Source of the DNA: Paenibacillus chibensis
GTDB lineage: Bacteria; Bacillota; Bacilli; Paenibacillales; Paenibacillaceae
Length of the DNA: 64,000 bases
NCBI RefSeq assembly: GCF_004001045.1
Contig: NZ_BIMK01000010.1
Location: forward strand, 1 to 64,000
Direction: 5' to 3'
The notes beneath the pieces are model-generated. The model saw only the letters and a program-made list of their open reading frames with translations, was not told the origin of the DNA and searched no databases. The position numbers and the translations under genes were made by a program. Position 1 is the first letter of the stretch, and each line of letters begins with the position of its first letter. Below, one piece after another: positions 1-8,618 of the stretch.

Positions 1-24
1 TTTATAAATTCTATAATCTTCAAA

Positions 25-54
25 AAGCCTGACCGCTATAATGCGGTCAGGCTT
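25..54 (-). terminator. Intrinsic terminator of the beta-lactamase-like gene
   Basis: A perfect 12-bp inverted repeat (AAGCCTGACCGC, loop TATAAT) lies just past the stop of the minus-strand hydrolase. Read leftward, the stem is followed by a run of T. The orientation fits termination of that gene. Confidence 0.85.
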
Positions 55-80
55 CACTCTATGCATGAACAAAGTTGTAT

Positions 81-1526
81 TTACAGTGCTTTTCCAACGA
101 TAGGCTCGCTTTCGGTTGGCCCGAAAGACACGTTGATGTTTTGCTTCAGTTCGATCGCCCCATCCTTCAGAACGATATGTTCATTCAGTCGAAACGGCGT
201 TTCAATGCCCTGGATCGTGATCAGAACTTCGTCTGCGGAAATCCAGGTAAAGCTGGATGCGGCACGGCCATCCTCGCGGTTGAATGCATCCGATTGCCCG
301 GGCAGCCAACGCTGCCGCCCAAGACGCAGCTTCTCTTCCTTCTTCGAGTTTCGTATCGTCAGGAGGGCTTCATCCGCCTGGAAATCAAGACGGAGGCTTT
401 CAATACCGAATTCATTGGTATCCAGCATGTATGTTACTCCGCTGATTTCATCCTCACGAACAGACTCCCCGTTATGCTGCGGCGGGTCCAGGCGAAGACT
501 CTTCAAGTAGTCGCTCAGCCGTTTCTCTTGCTCAATTTGCTCATCCCCAGCCCAGGAGTCCGGCAGAAATGCGTCCAGCAGATGATCCCACACACAGTTC
601 AGTACGCCTTGCAGATCGTTCGTGCCGGATGTCATGGCGATGACGGCATCCTGCTCCGGCAGCACGATACAGAATTGTCCGAAGGCTCCATCGCCGCGGT
701 AGGCGTGATGGCGGCATTGCCAGAACTGGTAGCCGTATCCCTGCGCCCAGTCGCTGTCGCCTCCATCGCCGTTCGAGATTTGCTTGCTTGTCGCTTCGAT
801 GATCCAGCTCTCCTCGATAAGCCGCTTATCCTGCCACATCCCTTTTTGCAGATACAGCTGACCGAATTTGGCGATATCCTCGGTGGTTACATTCAGTCCG
901 AATCCGCCTGTATGTATGCCCCGTGGACAGGTTTCCCACGTCGGATGCTGGGTGCCGAGCGGCTCGAACAGACGGGGACCCAGAAATTCGAGCAGATTCT
1001 GTCCCGTCGCCTTCTGCAAAATCGCCGAAAGCATGTAAGTTGCGCCCGTGTTGTACAAGAAATGCGTTCCCGGTTCATGAACGACCGGCTCATTCAAAAA
1101 AGCTTTGACCCAATTGCCGTCCTCCGCCGAGTGAAGCGCATCCATCGTGTCTTGGTCATGACCGGTTCCCATCATGAGCAAATGACGGATTTGCATCGCC
1201 GCGAGATGGTCGGATATTTCCTCCGGCAGTTCTTCCGGAAAAAAGGAAATCACCGGATCATCCAATGTCAGAATGCCTTCATGCACGGCCATGCCGATCG
1301 CGGTCGAGGTGAAGCTTTTGCTTAGGGAAAACAGCATGTGAGGCAGCTCGGGCGCATAAGGATTCCACCAGCCTTCTGCGGCAACTTGTCCATGGCGAAG
1401 CAGCATGAAGCTGTGGGTTTCGATCTGCCGCGCTTTCAGGCTTTCCAGGAAGCCGATCACGCTACTGGCGGAAATGCCTAATTCCTTCGGGTTTTTTCGT
1501 GGAAGTGGTACATGCGTGTTCTGCAT
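81..1526 (-). CDS. Serine beta-lactamase / penicillin-binding-protein-like hydrolase (class C fold)
   Basis: This 481-residue protein belongs to the beta-lactamase-related serine hydrolases (AmpC/esterase/D-aminopeptidase superfamily). The SxxK catalytic motif is visible as S67-L-S-K70, followed by a helix typical of the family (SFTSTAIGMAV). The second motif region is Y158-N-T-G rather than the usual YxN, so I treat it as an esterase- or peptidase-like member rather than a resistance enzyme. About 330 residues form the catalytic domain; the last 150 look like a separate beta-rich domain of the kind found in this group. I see no signal peptide, which suggests a cytosolic protein. The start has a good AAAGGAG site. 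It diverges from the ABC importer at 1684. The substrate cannot be told from the sequence. Confidence 0.85.
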   Translation of the reverse strand: MQNTHVPLPRKNPKELGISASSVIGFLESLKARQIETHSFMLLRHGQVAAEGWWNPYAPELPHMLFSLSKSFTSTAIGMAVHEGILTLDDPVISFFPEELPEEISDHLAAMQIRHLLMMGTGHDQDTMDALHSAEDGNWVKAFLNEPVVHEPGTHFLYNTGATYMLSAILQKATGQNLLEFLGPRLFEPLGTQHPTWETCPRGIHTGGFGLNVTTEDIAKFGQLYLQKGMWQDKRLIEESWIIEATSKQISNGDGGDSDWAQGYGYQFWQCRHHAYRGDGAFGQFCIVLPEQDAVIAMTSGTNDLQGVLNCVWDHLLDAFLPDSWAGDEQIEQEKRLSDYLKSLRLDPPQHNGESVREDEISGVTYMLDTNEFGIESLRLDFQADEALLTIRNSKKEEKLRLGRQRWLPGQSDAFNREDGRAASSFTWISADEVLITIQGIETPFRLNEHIVLKDGAIELKQNINVSFGPTESEPIVGKAL

Positions 1527-1600
1527 ACGTTTTCACTCCTTTGTTTGGTATAAAGCCATGAGATCATAACCACAAGCGTTTCAACTCAAAAAAGAATGAT

Positions 1601-1618
1601 TAATAATGATCATTATTA
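1601..1618. promoter_or_regulatory. 18-bp perfect palindrome, Fur-like operator candidate
   Basis: TAATAATGATCATTATTA is a perfect palindrome in the 157-bp divergent region between the hydrolase and the ABC importer. It agrees with the Fur 7-1-7 consensus at 11 of 14 specified positions when read from 1601. It abuts a CATAAT hexamer (1619-1624) that could be a -10 for the importer. It lies closer to the importer than to the hydrolase. Regulator identity is inference; another metal-responsive or unrelated dimeric repressor is possible. Confidence 0.45.
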
Positions 1619-1683
1619 CATAATTTAGGAAGTATGGATAGGAGTTTAGATGACCTGCTGAAACAGGATTGGAGGCAAAAGGA

Positions 1684-2937
1684 ATGACAAAAACCCGCAA
1701 TTGCATCTTATGTCTTCTGATTGTCATGTTCATGCTTAGCGGATGCTCCGTCAATTCGTCGACCCCAAATCAGAAAACGCTTACATTGTGGTACTGGAAC
1801 CGGGGTTTGGATGACAAGCTCATTCAGGCCGTGCAGAAGCAGTTCCCCGACGTGCGCATCAATGCCCAAAAGATTGGCGGCGACTTCAAATCCAAGCTCA
1901 AAACCACCTTGGCGGCAGGCAGCAGCGGCCCGGACATCGTCGCGTTCAACGACTGGGTCACGGAACTGTTCCCGAGCGCCGACCGTTTCTACAATCTTTA
2001 CGACCTCGGCGCAAAGGAACTCGAGCCGGATTACCTGGATTGGAAATGGCAGCTTGGGGTAACGCCCGAAGGTAAAATGATCGCCATGCCGATCGATACC
2101 GGACCGACTGCTCTTTTTTACCGCGAGGATCTCTTTAAGCAGGCTGGTCTTCCCACGGATCCCGAAGAAGTTCACAAACAGATGGGCACCTGGGAGGATT
2201 ATTTCAAGGCTGGTGAAAAGCTGAATCAGGCATTCGGCGGCAAAGTGAAGCTGACCGACAACATCGGCGGCATCTACACGCAGGTAAACGCTCAATCCGA
2301 TTCCGTCTATTTTGATAAAAATGAGGAGTTTATTGGAGAAACCCCGGCATCTTCCATGAAAAAAGCCTGGGACTTGGCGGTTCAAGCTTCCCAAAAAGGC
2401 CTGCTCGCCAATACCAATTCGTTCACCTCCGAATGGAACGCCGCCATGAACAACGGCAAAATCGCCTCCTTCGTCGGCGCCGTATGGTGCAAGCAGATTC
2501 TGATGGATGCTGCGCCCGATACGGCCGGCAAGTGGCGCGTGGCGCGCGCTCCGGGTGGTGACGGCAATAACGGAGGCTCTTTCCTCGCGATCATGAAAAC
2601 GAGCAAGCATCCGAAGGAAGCCTTCGAAGTCATGAAATGGCTGCTGAATCCGGATAACCAGGTGACGGCCTTCAAAGACGTGAACCTCTTCCCTTCCGCC
2701 ACCAAGGCTTTGGACGCACCTATCATGAAGGAGAAAGAGGATTTCTTCGGCGGCCAGAGCACCGGCGACATATTCACCGAATCCGCCCGCGGCGTCAAAC
2801 CGGCTTATTTCGGCACCAAATATGCGAATCTGAACGGGATTGTCAGCCGTGAGCTGCAAGCCGTCGCCTTGGGGAAAAATCCGGAAACCGCCTGGAATGC
2901 CGCCCTGAAACGCGTGAAGAAAGAGCTCCTCCGCTAA
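1684..2937 (+). CDS. ABC transporter extracellular solute-binding lipoprotein (carbohydrate type)
   Basis: This 417-residue family-1 solute-binding protein begins with a lipoprotein signal peptide whose lipobox is L-S-G-C21, so it should be tethered to the outer face of the membrane. The mature part shows family features: an early LTLWYW strand, the AGSSGPDIVAFND segment, and MKWLLNPDNQ near the C-terminus. I take ATG 1684 as the start, since GGAGG (1671-1675) lies 8 bases upstream; a longer TTG reading frame would place that site inside the gene. It heads a three-gene operon with two MalF/MalG-type permeases, so it should deliver an oligosaccharide or similar solute. The ligand is not predictable. 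A palindromic operator candidate lies about 70 bp upstream. Confidence 0.92.
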   Translation: MTKTRNCILCLLIVMFMLSGCSVNSSTPNQKTLTLWYWNRGLDDKLIQAVQKQFPDVRINAQKIGGDFKSKLKTTLAAGSSGPDIVAFNDWVTELFPSADRFYNLYDLGAKELEPDYLDWKWQLGVTPEGKMIAMPIDTGPTALFYREDLFKQAGLPTDPEEVHKQMGTWEDYFKAGEKLNQAFGGKVKLTDNIGGIYTQVNAQSDSVYFDKNEEFIGETPASSMKKAWDLAVQASQKGLLANTNSFTSEWNAAMNNGKIASFVGAVWCKQILMDAAPDTAGKWRVARAPGGDGNNGGSFLAIMKTSKHPKEAFEVMKWLLNPDNQVTAFKDVNLFPSATKALDAPIMKEKEDFFGGQSTGDIFTESARGVKPAYFGTKYANLNGIVSRELQAVALGKNPETAWNAALKRVKKELLR

Positions 2938-2976
2938 GGATTTTATGGCAAAAATTTTATCAGGGAGGTTACAACT

Positions 2977-3924
2977 ATGGGTGAACCGCTTCGTCAACCG
3001 CTGGAGCCGCGGCAGGTGCATGCCGTGTCCGCCAAGCGTAAATGGTCATCGGCAATCTGGAAGCACCGTAAAGAATATTTGGCGATATCGCCTTTCTATA
3101 TCCTGTTCGCCGTGTTCGGATTATTCCCGATCCTCTTCTCGATGTACCTCTCCTTCCAAAAGTGGGACGGCATCAGCGAGATGACCTTCAATGGCATCAA
3201 CAATTACCGGTTCATGCTGACCGATCCGGAGTTTTGGAAAGCTGTCCGCAACACGCTGCTGATCTGGATCTACTCGACGATTCCGATGCTGTTTTCGGCG
3301 CTCGTCGTCGCATTTCTGCTCAACGCGTCGTTCGTGAAATTCCGGACCTTTTTCCGCATCGGGTATTTCCTGCCGAATGTCACTTCTTTGGTCGCGGTAT
3401 CCATCGTGTTCAGCACGATCTTTTCCAACAATTACGGACTTCTAAATTATATCTTCTCGCTGTTTGGCCTGAATCCCGTGGAATGGCTTAACCATACATG
3501 GGGCATTCAGCTGGCGGTGTCCTTTATGGTCATCTGGCGCTGGGTGGGCTACAATGCCGTCATTTACCTTGCGGGCCTGCAGAGCATCCCGTCCGTGCTG
3601 TATGAAGCTGCCAAAATCGACGGCGCATCCGGCGTCCAGTCCTTTTTCCGCATCACACTACCCAATCTCCGGCCGATCATCCTGTTTACCGTCATTACGT
3701 CAACGATCGGCGGCATGCAGATTTTCACGGAACCTCAGGTTCTGGTCGGCAACGACGGCGGCGCCAACGGGGGCGGTCTGACGATCGTTCTTTATTTATA
3801 CCGGGAGGTTTTCATCAATAACTATTTCGGTTACGGCTCGGCTGTCGGCTGGGGAATGTTCGTGCTGATCGCGCTTTTCTCGATATTCAACTGGAAAATG
3901 GTCCAGGGAAGCGGCGCCAAATGA
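2977..3924 (+). CDS. ABC sugar-type permease, MalF-like
   Basis: This 315-residue inner-membrane permease of the carbohydrate ABC family has six predicted hydrophobic segments after a roughly 40-residue hydrophilic N-terminus. The cytoplasmic EAA loop that contacts the ATPase is recognisable as YEAAKIDGASGVQSFFRITLP around residues 209-229. A GGGAGG site precedes ATG 2977. It lies 39 bp after the binding protein and 28 bp before the second permease, so the three are almost certainly cotranscribed. It forms the translocation pore with the next gene. No ATPase is encoded nearby; in Bacilli such importers commonly share an MsmX-type ATPase, which is an inference here. Confidence 0.93.
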   Translation: MGEPLRQPLEPRQVHAVSAKRKWSSAIWKHRKEYLAISPFYILFAVFGLFPILFSMYLSFQKWDGISEMTFNGINNYRFMLTDPEFWKAVRNTLLIWIYSTIPMLFSALVVAFLLNASFVKFRTFFRIGYFLPNVTSLVAVSIVFSTIFSNNYGLLNYIFSLFGLNPVEWLNHTWGIQLAVSFMVIWRWVGYNAVIYLAGLQSIPSVLYEAAKIDGASGVQSFFRITLPNLRPIILFTVITSTIGGMQIFTEPQVLVGNDGGANGGGLTIVLYLYREVFINNYFGYGSAVGWGMFVLIALFSIFNWKMVQGSGAK

Positions 3925-3952
3925 TGGTCAATACCTACCGGGAGGGATACGT

Positions 3953-4774
3953 ATGATACGGAGCAAAAACCTTTTATTATATTTGGGTCTGATCTTGGGA
4001 CTCATCGTCTCGGTGTTTCCTTTCTACTGGCTGGCCGTCATGGCGACGCGTACCACGCCTGAAATCTACAGTTTCCCGCCAAAGCTGTGGTTTGGATCGC
4101 ATTTATTCGATAATATATCCCGCGTTTTCGATAGCATCGATTTTTTCCGGACGCTGCTCAACACGCTCTTCGTCGCTGCAGCCAGCACCGTTCTGGTGCT
4201 GTTCTTCGATTCGCTCGCCGGCTACACCTTCGCCAAATTCAGTTTTCCCGGCAAAAAGTGGCTGTTCGTGCTGCTGCTTGCGACCATGATGGCGCCTGCA
4301 CAGCTGTCTCTCGTCCCTTCATTCGTGATCATGGCCAAGTTCGGCTGGGTGGGCTCGTTCAAAGCGTTGATTATTCCCGGGATGGCGAATGCTTTCGGCA
4401 TCTTTTGGATACGGCAGTATGCGGAGGAGTCGGTTCCCTCGGAGCTGCTCGATGCGGGAAAGATCGACGGCTGCGGCTTTTTCCGATTGTATTGGAATAT
4501 CTCGCTTCCTATTCTAAGACCGGCTCTTTCCTTTCTCGGCGCATTTACCTTCATCGGAGCCTGGAACGATTATTTGTGGCCGCTGATCATTCTGAACGAT
4601 GAACGGAAATTTACGATTCAGGTCGCGCTTGCTTCCCTGAACGGCATTTATACGACCGATTATGCGCTTGTCATCGCCGGTACGCTGCTTGCCGTCATTC
4701 CGCTCATTGTCATGTTCCTGTTCGTCAGCAAGCAGTTTGTATCGGATATTGCCGCCGGCGCGATCAAGAGCTGA
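3953..4774 (+). CDS. ABC sugar-type permease, MalG-like
   Basis: This 273-residue partner permease has the size and hydrophobic pattern of MalG proteins: an N-terminal membrane segment, the extracytoplasmic region (TTPEIYSFPP), and five further segments. Its EAA loop reads ELLDAGKIDGCGFFRLYWNISLP, with DAGKIDG replacing EAAxIDG. It is preceded by GGGAGGG and follows the MalF-like gene directly. The C-terminus ends with the typical QFVSDIAAGAIKS. It pairs with the upstream permease, and both need an ATPase encoded elsewhere. Confidence 0.93.
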   Translation: MIRSKNLLLYLGLILGLIVSVFPFYWLAVMATRTTPEIYSFPPKLWFGSHLFDNISRVFDSIDFFRTLLNTLFVAAASTVLVLFFDSLAGYTFAKFSFPGKKWLFVLLLATMMAPAQLSLVPSFVIMAKFGWVGSFKALIIPGMANAFGIFWIRQYAEESVPSELLDAGKIDGCGFFRLYWNISLPILRPALSFLGAFTFIGAWNDYLWPLIILNDERKFTIQVALASLNGIYTTDYALVIAGTLLAVIPLIVMFLFVSKQFVSDIAAGAIKS

Positions 4775-4865
4775 TGAACGCCGCTACGTAAAAAACCGAA
4801 AGCACCGTCCGGCGAATCAGGGTATACTAGGAGGGAGATCACATATACTGGAGGACTTATCGCAA

Positions 4866-6101
4866 ATGAAAGATTTCGACCGTATGCTGGAAAAATACGC
4901 TGAACTCGTCATTCAAGTGGGCGTCAACATTCAACCCGGACAGGTGCTGCTCGTGCAGTCTCCTCTGGAAGCCGTGGATTTCACGCGCCATGTCGTTTCG
5001 AAAGCCTATGAAGCCGGAGCCAAATTCGTTCAGGTCGACTGGGATGATGAAAAGATAACGAGAATCCGCTATGAAAAAGCCCCTGACGATTCCTTCGGCT
5101 ACTATCCGAAATGGCAGGCCGACACGATGGAACAGCTCGCCGAAGGCGGCGGAGCGGTTTTACATATTAAAGTGCCCGATCCTGAGCTTTTCCGCGGCAT
5201 TGACTCCGCCAAAGTATCGACAGCTGTTAAAGCTGCTGCCGTAGCCCGTGAAACCTATCAATCCTATGTTCGCAGCAACAAGGTAACCTGGTCACTCATC
5301 AAAGCTCCTACGAAAGCCTGGGCTGACAAGGTATTCGCCGACCTGCCGGAGGAACAGCGGATCGAAGCGATGTGGGAGGCCGTATTCCAAATGAACCGTG
5401 TCACGTCCGACAATGATCCGGTAGCGGCCTGGAAGGAGCATATCCAAACCCTGAAGCAAAAACAGGAATTCATGAACCATAAACGCTATAAAGCGCTGCA
5501 TTACCGTGCGCCTGGAACCGATCTGCACGTCGAAATGCCGGATGGTTATCTGTGGCTGGGCGGCGGGGATTACAACGAAGACGGTAACTATTTCGTCGCC
5601 AATATGCCAACCGAGGAAATTTACACGATGCCTCATCGTCTGGGCGTGAACGGTGCGGTATCAAGCACGCTGCCGCTGAACTTGAACGGACGCCTGGTCG
5701 AAGGCATCAAGCTGACATTCAAAGACGGCAAAGTCGTCGAATATGCTGCCGAATCCGGCCGCGAGCATCTGACTTCGCTGCTTGAAACGGATGAAGGCGC
5801 TTCTTACTTGGGCGAAATGGCGCTCGTGCCTGCGGACTCTCCGATCTCCAAGATGAAGCGGGTGTTCTTCAACACCGGTATCGACGAGAACGCCTCCTGT
5901 CACTTTGCGCTCGGGAGCTCCTATCCGGTGAACATCGAGGGCGGCACCAAGCTGAGCAAGGAAGAGCTGCTGGCGCGCGGGGCCAATGTCAGCCTCACGC
6001 ATGTCGACTTCATGGTGGGCTCCGCGGAGCTTGAGATCGACGGCGAGCTGCCGGATGGCACCATGGAGCCGGTCTTTAGGAACGGCGTCTGGGCCGAATG
6101 A
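4866..6101 (+). CDS. Aminopeptidase, M29 family (AmpS/PepS-like)
   Basis: This 411-residue protein matches the M29 thermophilic metalloaminopeptidases, which remove N-terminal residues using a dinuclear metal site. Visible signatures include the N-terminal LEKYAELVIQVGVNIQPGQ block, the TDLHVEMPDG strand, the acidic MPTEEIYTMPHR segment carrying metal ligands, HFALGSSYP near residue 346 and H379-V-D381 near the C-terminus. The length equals that of characterised members. I choose ATG 4866, since CTGGAGG sits 13 bases upstream; a longer frame reading back into the permease gene is not needed. It starts 91 bp after the importer operon, behind a possible TATACT -10 (4823-4828), so it may have its own promoter. 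A peptide-recycling role is inferred from the family. Confidence 0.93.
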   Translation: MKDFDRMLEKYAELVIQVGVNIQPGQVLLVQSPLEAVDFTRHVVSKAYEAGAKFVQVDWDDEKITRIRYEKAPDDSFGYYPKWQADTMEQLAEGGGAVLHIKVPDPELFRGIDSAKVSTAVKAAAVARETYQSYVRSNKVTWSLIKAPTKAWADKVFADLPEEQRIEAMWEAVFQMNRVTSDNDPVAAWKEHIQTLKQKQEFMNHKRYKALHYRAPGTDLHVEMPDGYLWLGGGDYNEDGNYFVANMPTEEIYTMPHRLGVNGAVSSTLPLNLNGRLVEGIKLTFKDGKVVEYAAESGREHLTSLLETDEGASYLGEMALVPADSPISKMKRVFFNTGIDENASCHFALGSSYPVNIEGGTKLSKEELLARGANVSLTHVDFMVGSAELEIDGELPDGTMEPVFRNGVWAE

Positions 6102-6120
6102 TCGGATAAAGCAACGAAGT

Positions 6121-6167
6121 AAGGATTGTTCTTATGGCATTGCCTGCCGTAAGAACAATCCTTTTTC
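6121..6167. terminator. Terminator between the aminopeptidase and the MFS gene
   Basis: AAGGATTGTTCTTA (6121-6134) pairs perfectly with TAAGAACAATCCTT (6150-6163) and is followed by T-rich sequence on the plus strand. It ends the aminopeptidase transcript and faces the convergent MFS gene. Confidence 0.85.
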
Positions 6168-6185
6168 ATTTTACAAGCATTAAAC

Positions 6186-7439
6186 TTATCCTCTGGCCGC
6201 CTCGGAAGCAGGCGTCCCGGATCTGTGCGGGGTTGTCCCCATCATGACGGAGTCCTTCGGCAAGAGGAGCGCCAGCAGCCCGAGGAGCGGCAAAAAGGCG
6301 CATACTTTCGTCATGAACTCAACCCCTTGCGTATCCATCAGCCATCCCATGGCGACGGATCCAAGACCGGCCATTCCGAACGATAATCCAAAAAACAGTC
6401 CGGCCACCGTCCCGACATGACCCGGAAGCATCTCTTGGGCGTACACAATAATGACGGAAAAGCCTGACATCAGAATCAACCCGATGCATACGCATAAAAC
6501 GATGGAAACGGACGGTCCGGCATATGGCAGCAGCAGGGAAAACGGCGCCGTGCCAAGAATCGAAAACCAGATCATTTTCTGACGGCCGAACCGGTCGGCC
6601 AGCGGTCCCCCGATAAACGTTCCGACCATGCCGGCGAATTGCAGGGCAAAGATGCTGATCTGGGCATGTTTAAAGGACAAGTGATATTTGTCCATAAAAT
6701 AAAAGGAATAATAGCCCGTCATGCTGGCCAAATATACGAACTTGGAAAACAGCATGAGAATTAAAATTCCAAGAACATATGCAATGAAGCCTCTGCTAAA
6801 ACGTCTTTCCCTTACGCTCGCCTTGTTGTTCGCCGCTCTTGCAGCGGGCCGTGTCTGGACACGATACCAGCGGCTGATTCCGAATTGAAGAACGAAGCCG
6901 ATTCCCGCAAGCACGATGAACCAAAGAAAGCCCAGCTGACCCTGAGGGCTGATAATGAACGCTGCCATCAATGGGGCAAATGCCTGACCCGCATTGCCGC
7001 CGACCTGAAATACGGATTGGGCAAGACCTTTGCGTTTGTTCATCGCCAAATGGGCAACCCGCGAAGACTCCGGATGGAGAACGGATGAACCGATTCCGAT
7101 CCATGCCGCCGACAGAAGCAGCCATCCGAGCGAGGGCGAGAAGGCAAGCCCGACCATACCGAGCAGGGTGAACAGCATGCCAAGCGGTAGCAGCAGCGGC
7201 ACAGGCCGCCGATCCGTATAATATCCGATGGCGGGCTGTAGAATGGAAGCCGTGATATTCAGCGTAAAAGCGACCCAGCCAATCTCAACATAGCTCAGCT
7301 GCATCTGCTGCTGAAAGAGAGGAAACACCGAAGGCACGACCGACTGCATCGCATCGTTCAGCAGATGTGCAGCGCTGACCCCCAGCAATACGGCGAGGGC
7401 CGGATTCGGCGCCGCCTTGCTTAAGCTTTGTTCTGACAT
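6186..7439 (-). CDS. MFS transporter, fosmidomycin-resistance (Fsr) type
   Basis: A 12-helix major facilitator of 417 residues. Its N-terminal half carries the signature of the Fsr branch: HLLNDAMQSVVPSVFPLF in the first helix, the ADRF-like loop as YTDRRPVP, and the GSSVLHPESSRVAH stretch after helix 4 that is characteristic of fosmidomycin-resistance proteins. The second half repeats the loop motif as GGPLADRFGRQ. It probably acts as a proton-driven efflux pump in the cytoplasmic membrane; the natural substrate is unknown. I place the start at ATG 7439 (MSEQSLSK), directly after GGATGTGGAG, rather than nine codons upstream. It stands alone, converging on the aminopeptidase. Confidence 0.9.
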   Translation of the reverse strand: MSEQSLSKAAPNPALAVLLGVSAAHLLNDAMQSVVPSVFPLFQQQMQLSYVEIGWVAFTLNITASILQPAIGYYTDRRPVPLLLPLGMLFTLLGMVGLAFSPSLGWLLLSAAWIGIGSSVLHPESSRVAHLAMNKRKGLAQSVFQVGGNAGQAFAPLMAAFIISPQGQLGFLWFIVLAGIGFVLQFGISRWYRVQTRPAARAANNKASVRERRFSRGFIAYVLGILILMLFSKFVYLASMTGYYSFYFMDKYHLSFKHAQISIFALQFAGMVGTFIGGPLADRFGRQKMIWFSILGTAPFSLLLPYAGPSVSIVLCVCIGLILMSGFSVIIVYAQEMLPGHVGTVAGLFFGLSFGMAGLGSVAMGWLMDTQGVEFMTKVCAFLPLLGLLALLLPKDSVMMGTTPHRSGTPASEAARG

Positions 7440-7554
7440 TTCTCCACATCCTTTTTTTTCAATCATTATAGCGGCCCTTGCAGCGTGTGTCGCTTGCGAT
7501 TATTGCGAAAAACAAGCACTTTATGCTATAGACACGAATGCGTTCCGTGCATAC

Positions 7555-7594
7555 AAAAAAGGCAGCCAAGCCGCATCATGCGGACTTCGCTGCC
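7555..7594 (-). terminator. Terminator of exonuclease III gene
   Basis: Read on the minus strand, GGCAGC pairs with GCTGCC around an inner CCGC/GCGG stem and is followed by six T. It lies 36 bases beyond the exonuclease III stop. Confidence 0.85.
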
Positions 7595-7629
7595 TGTATT
7601 CATGGTATTCCTCCCTAACCCCGATCCGA

Positions 7630-8415
7630 TCAGCTTGCGGAGCCAATCCGCGCCAGCTTGCTCTCATCCAGCTCCAAAATGATCGGACAGTGATCGCTTC
7701 CCAGGACATCCGCATCAATCCGCGCATCAGTAAGCGCCGGGACGAGCCGTTCGGAAACCAGAAAATAATCGATTCTCCATCCGATATTCCGTTCCCTGAC
7801 CTTCGGCATAAAGGACCACCAGGTGAATGCATCATTGCGTTCCGGATGAAAATGCCGGAATGAATCCACCAAACCCGCACCGAGCAGTTCGGTCATCTTG
7901 CCGCGCTCTTCATGCGTGAAACCCGAGTTGCCTATATTGGATTTCCAGTTCTTCAAATCCAGTTCCTGATGAGCTACATTCAGGTCACCGCAAACGATCA
8001 CGGGTTTTCGAGCATCCAGCCCTTGGACGTACCGGCGGAACCGTTCCTCCCATTCCATGCGCAAATCCAGCCGGGACAGGTCCCTTCTTGCGTTTGGCGT
8101 ATAGACATTCACCAGATAAAAATGCTCGAATTCCAGCGTAACCAGGCGGCCTTCCACCTCCCCGTCCTCCTCGATGCCGTAATATTCGGAAAGAGGCTTC
8201 ATTTTCGTGAACACCGCTGTGCCCGAATACCCCTTCTTCTCTGCATAGTTCCAATACTGCGAGTACGCTTCACCGTAATCCAAACAAATCTGGCCTTCCT
8301 GGAGCTTCGTTTCCTGTACGCTGAAAATATCCGCGTTCATTTCCTTGAAATACTCATTAAACCCTTTATTCACGCAGGCCCTCAAGCCATTGACATTCCA
8401 TGATACCAGTTTCAT
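7630..8415 (-). CDS. exoA: Exodeoxyribonuclease III (AP endonuclease)
   Basis: This 261-residue EEP-fold nuclease cleaves DNA 5' to abasic sites and removes 3' blocks in base-excision repair. All family motifs are present: MKLVSWNVNGLR at the N-terminus (N7), QETK with the metal-binding E35, NVYTPN, the active-site GDLNVAHQELDLKN, TWWSF, WRIDYFLVS, and terminal GSDHCPI with the catalytic histidine. I choose ATG 8415 because AAGGAGAGGAACGGCC lies directly upstream; the nine upstream codons in frame lack support. Length fits the ExoA branch. It is monocistronic with its own terminator and diverges from the MFS carrier at 8619. Confidence 0.96.
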   Translation of the reverse strand: MKLVSWNVNGLRACVNKGFNEYFKEMNADIFSVQETKLQEGQICLDYGEAYSQYWNYAEKKGYSGTAVFTKMKPLSEYYGIEEDGEVEGRLVTLEFEHFYLVNVYTPNARRDLSRLDLRMEWEERFRRYVQGLDARKPVIVCGDLNVAHQELDLKNWKSNIGNSGFTHEERGKMTELLGAGLVDSFRHFHPERNDAFTWWSFMPKVRERNIGWRIDYFLVSERLVPALTDARIDADVLGSDHCPIILELDESKLARIGSAS

Positions 8416-8618
8416 CGGCCGTTCCTCTCCTTGCATCGTCATGATTCATTTCTGTGAATTTCTTTTCATAGTGTATCATACTCTTGCCGTCATGGCAGTT
8501 GCCATTCATGGGCAGGCGGTGAACGCGAAACTTCTTCACGCCATAATCCCGATGGCTATGGTAAAATAGCAGAACCGCTGTTTAATATTCATCTTGGAAA
8601 GAAGGCTATGAAAAATCA

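Noticed and set aside
75..1325. 416-codon plus-strand frame opposite the beta-lactamase-like gene
   Set aside because: Antisense to a gene with clear motifs, and it lacks a ribosome binding site.
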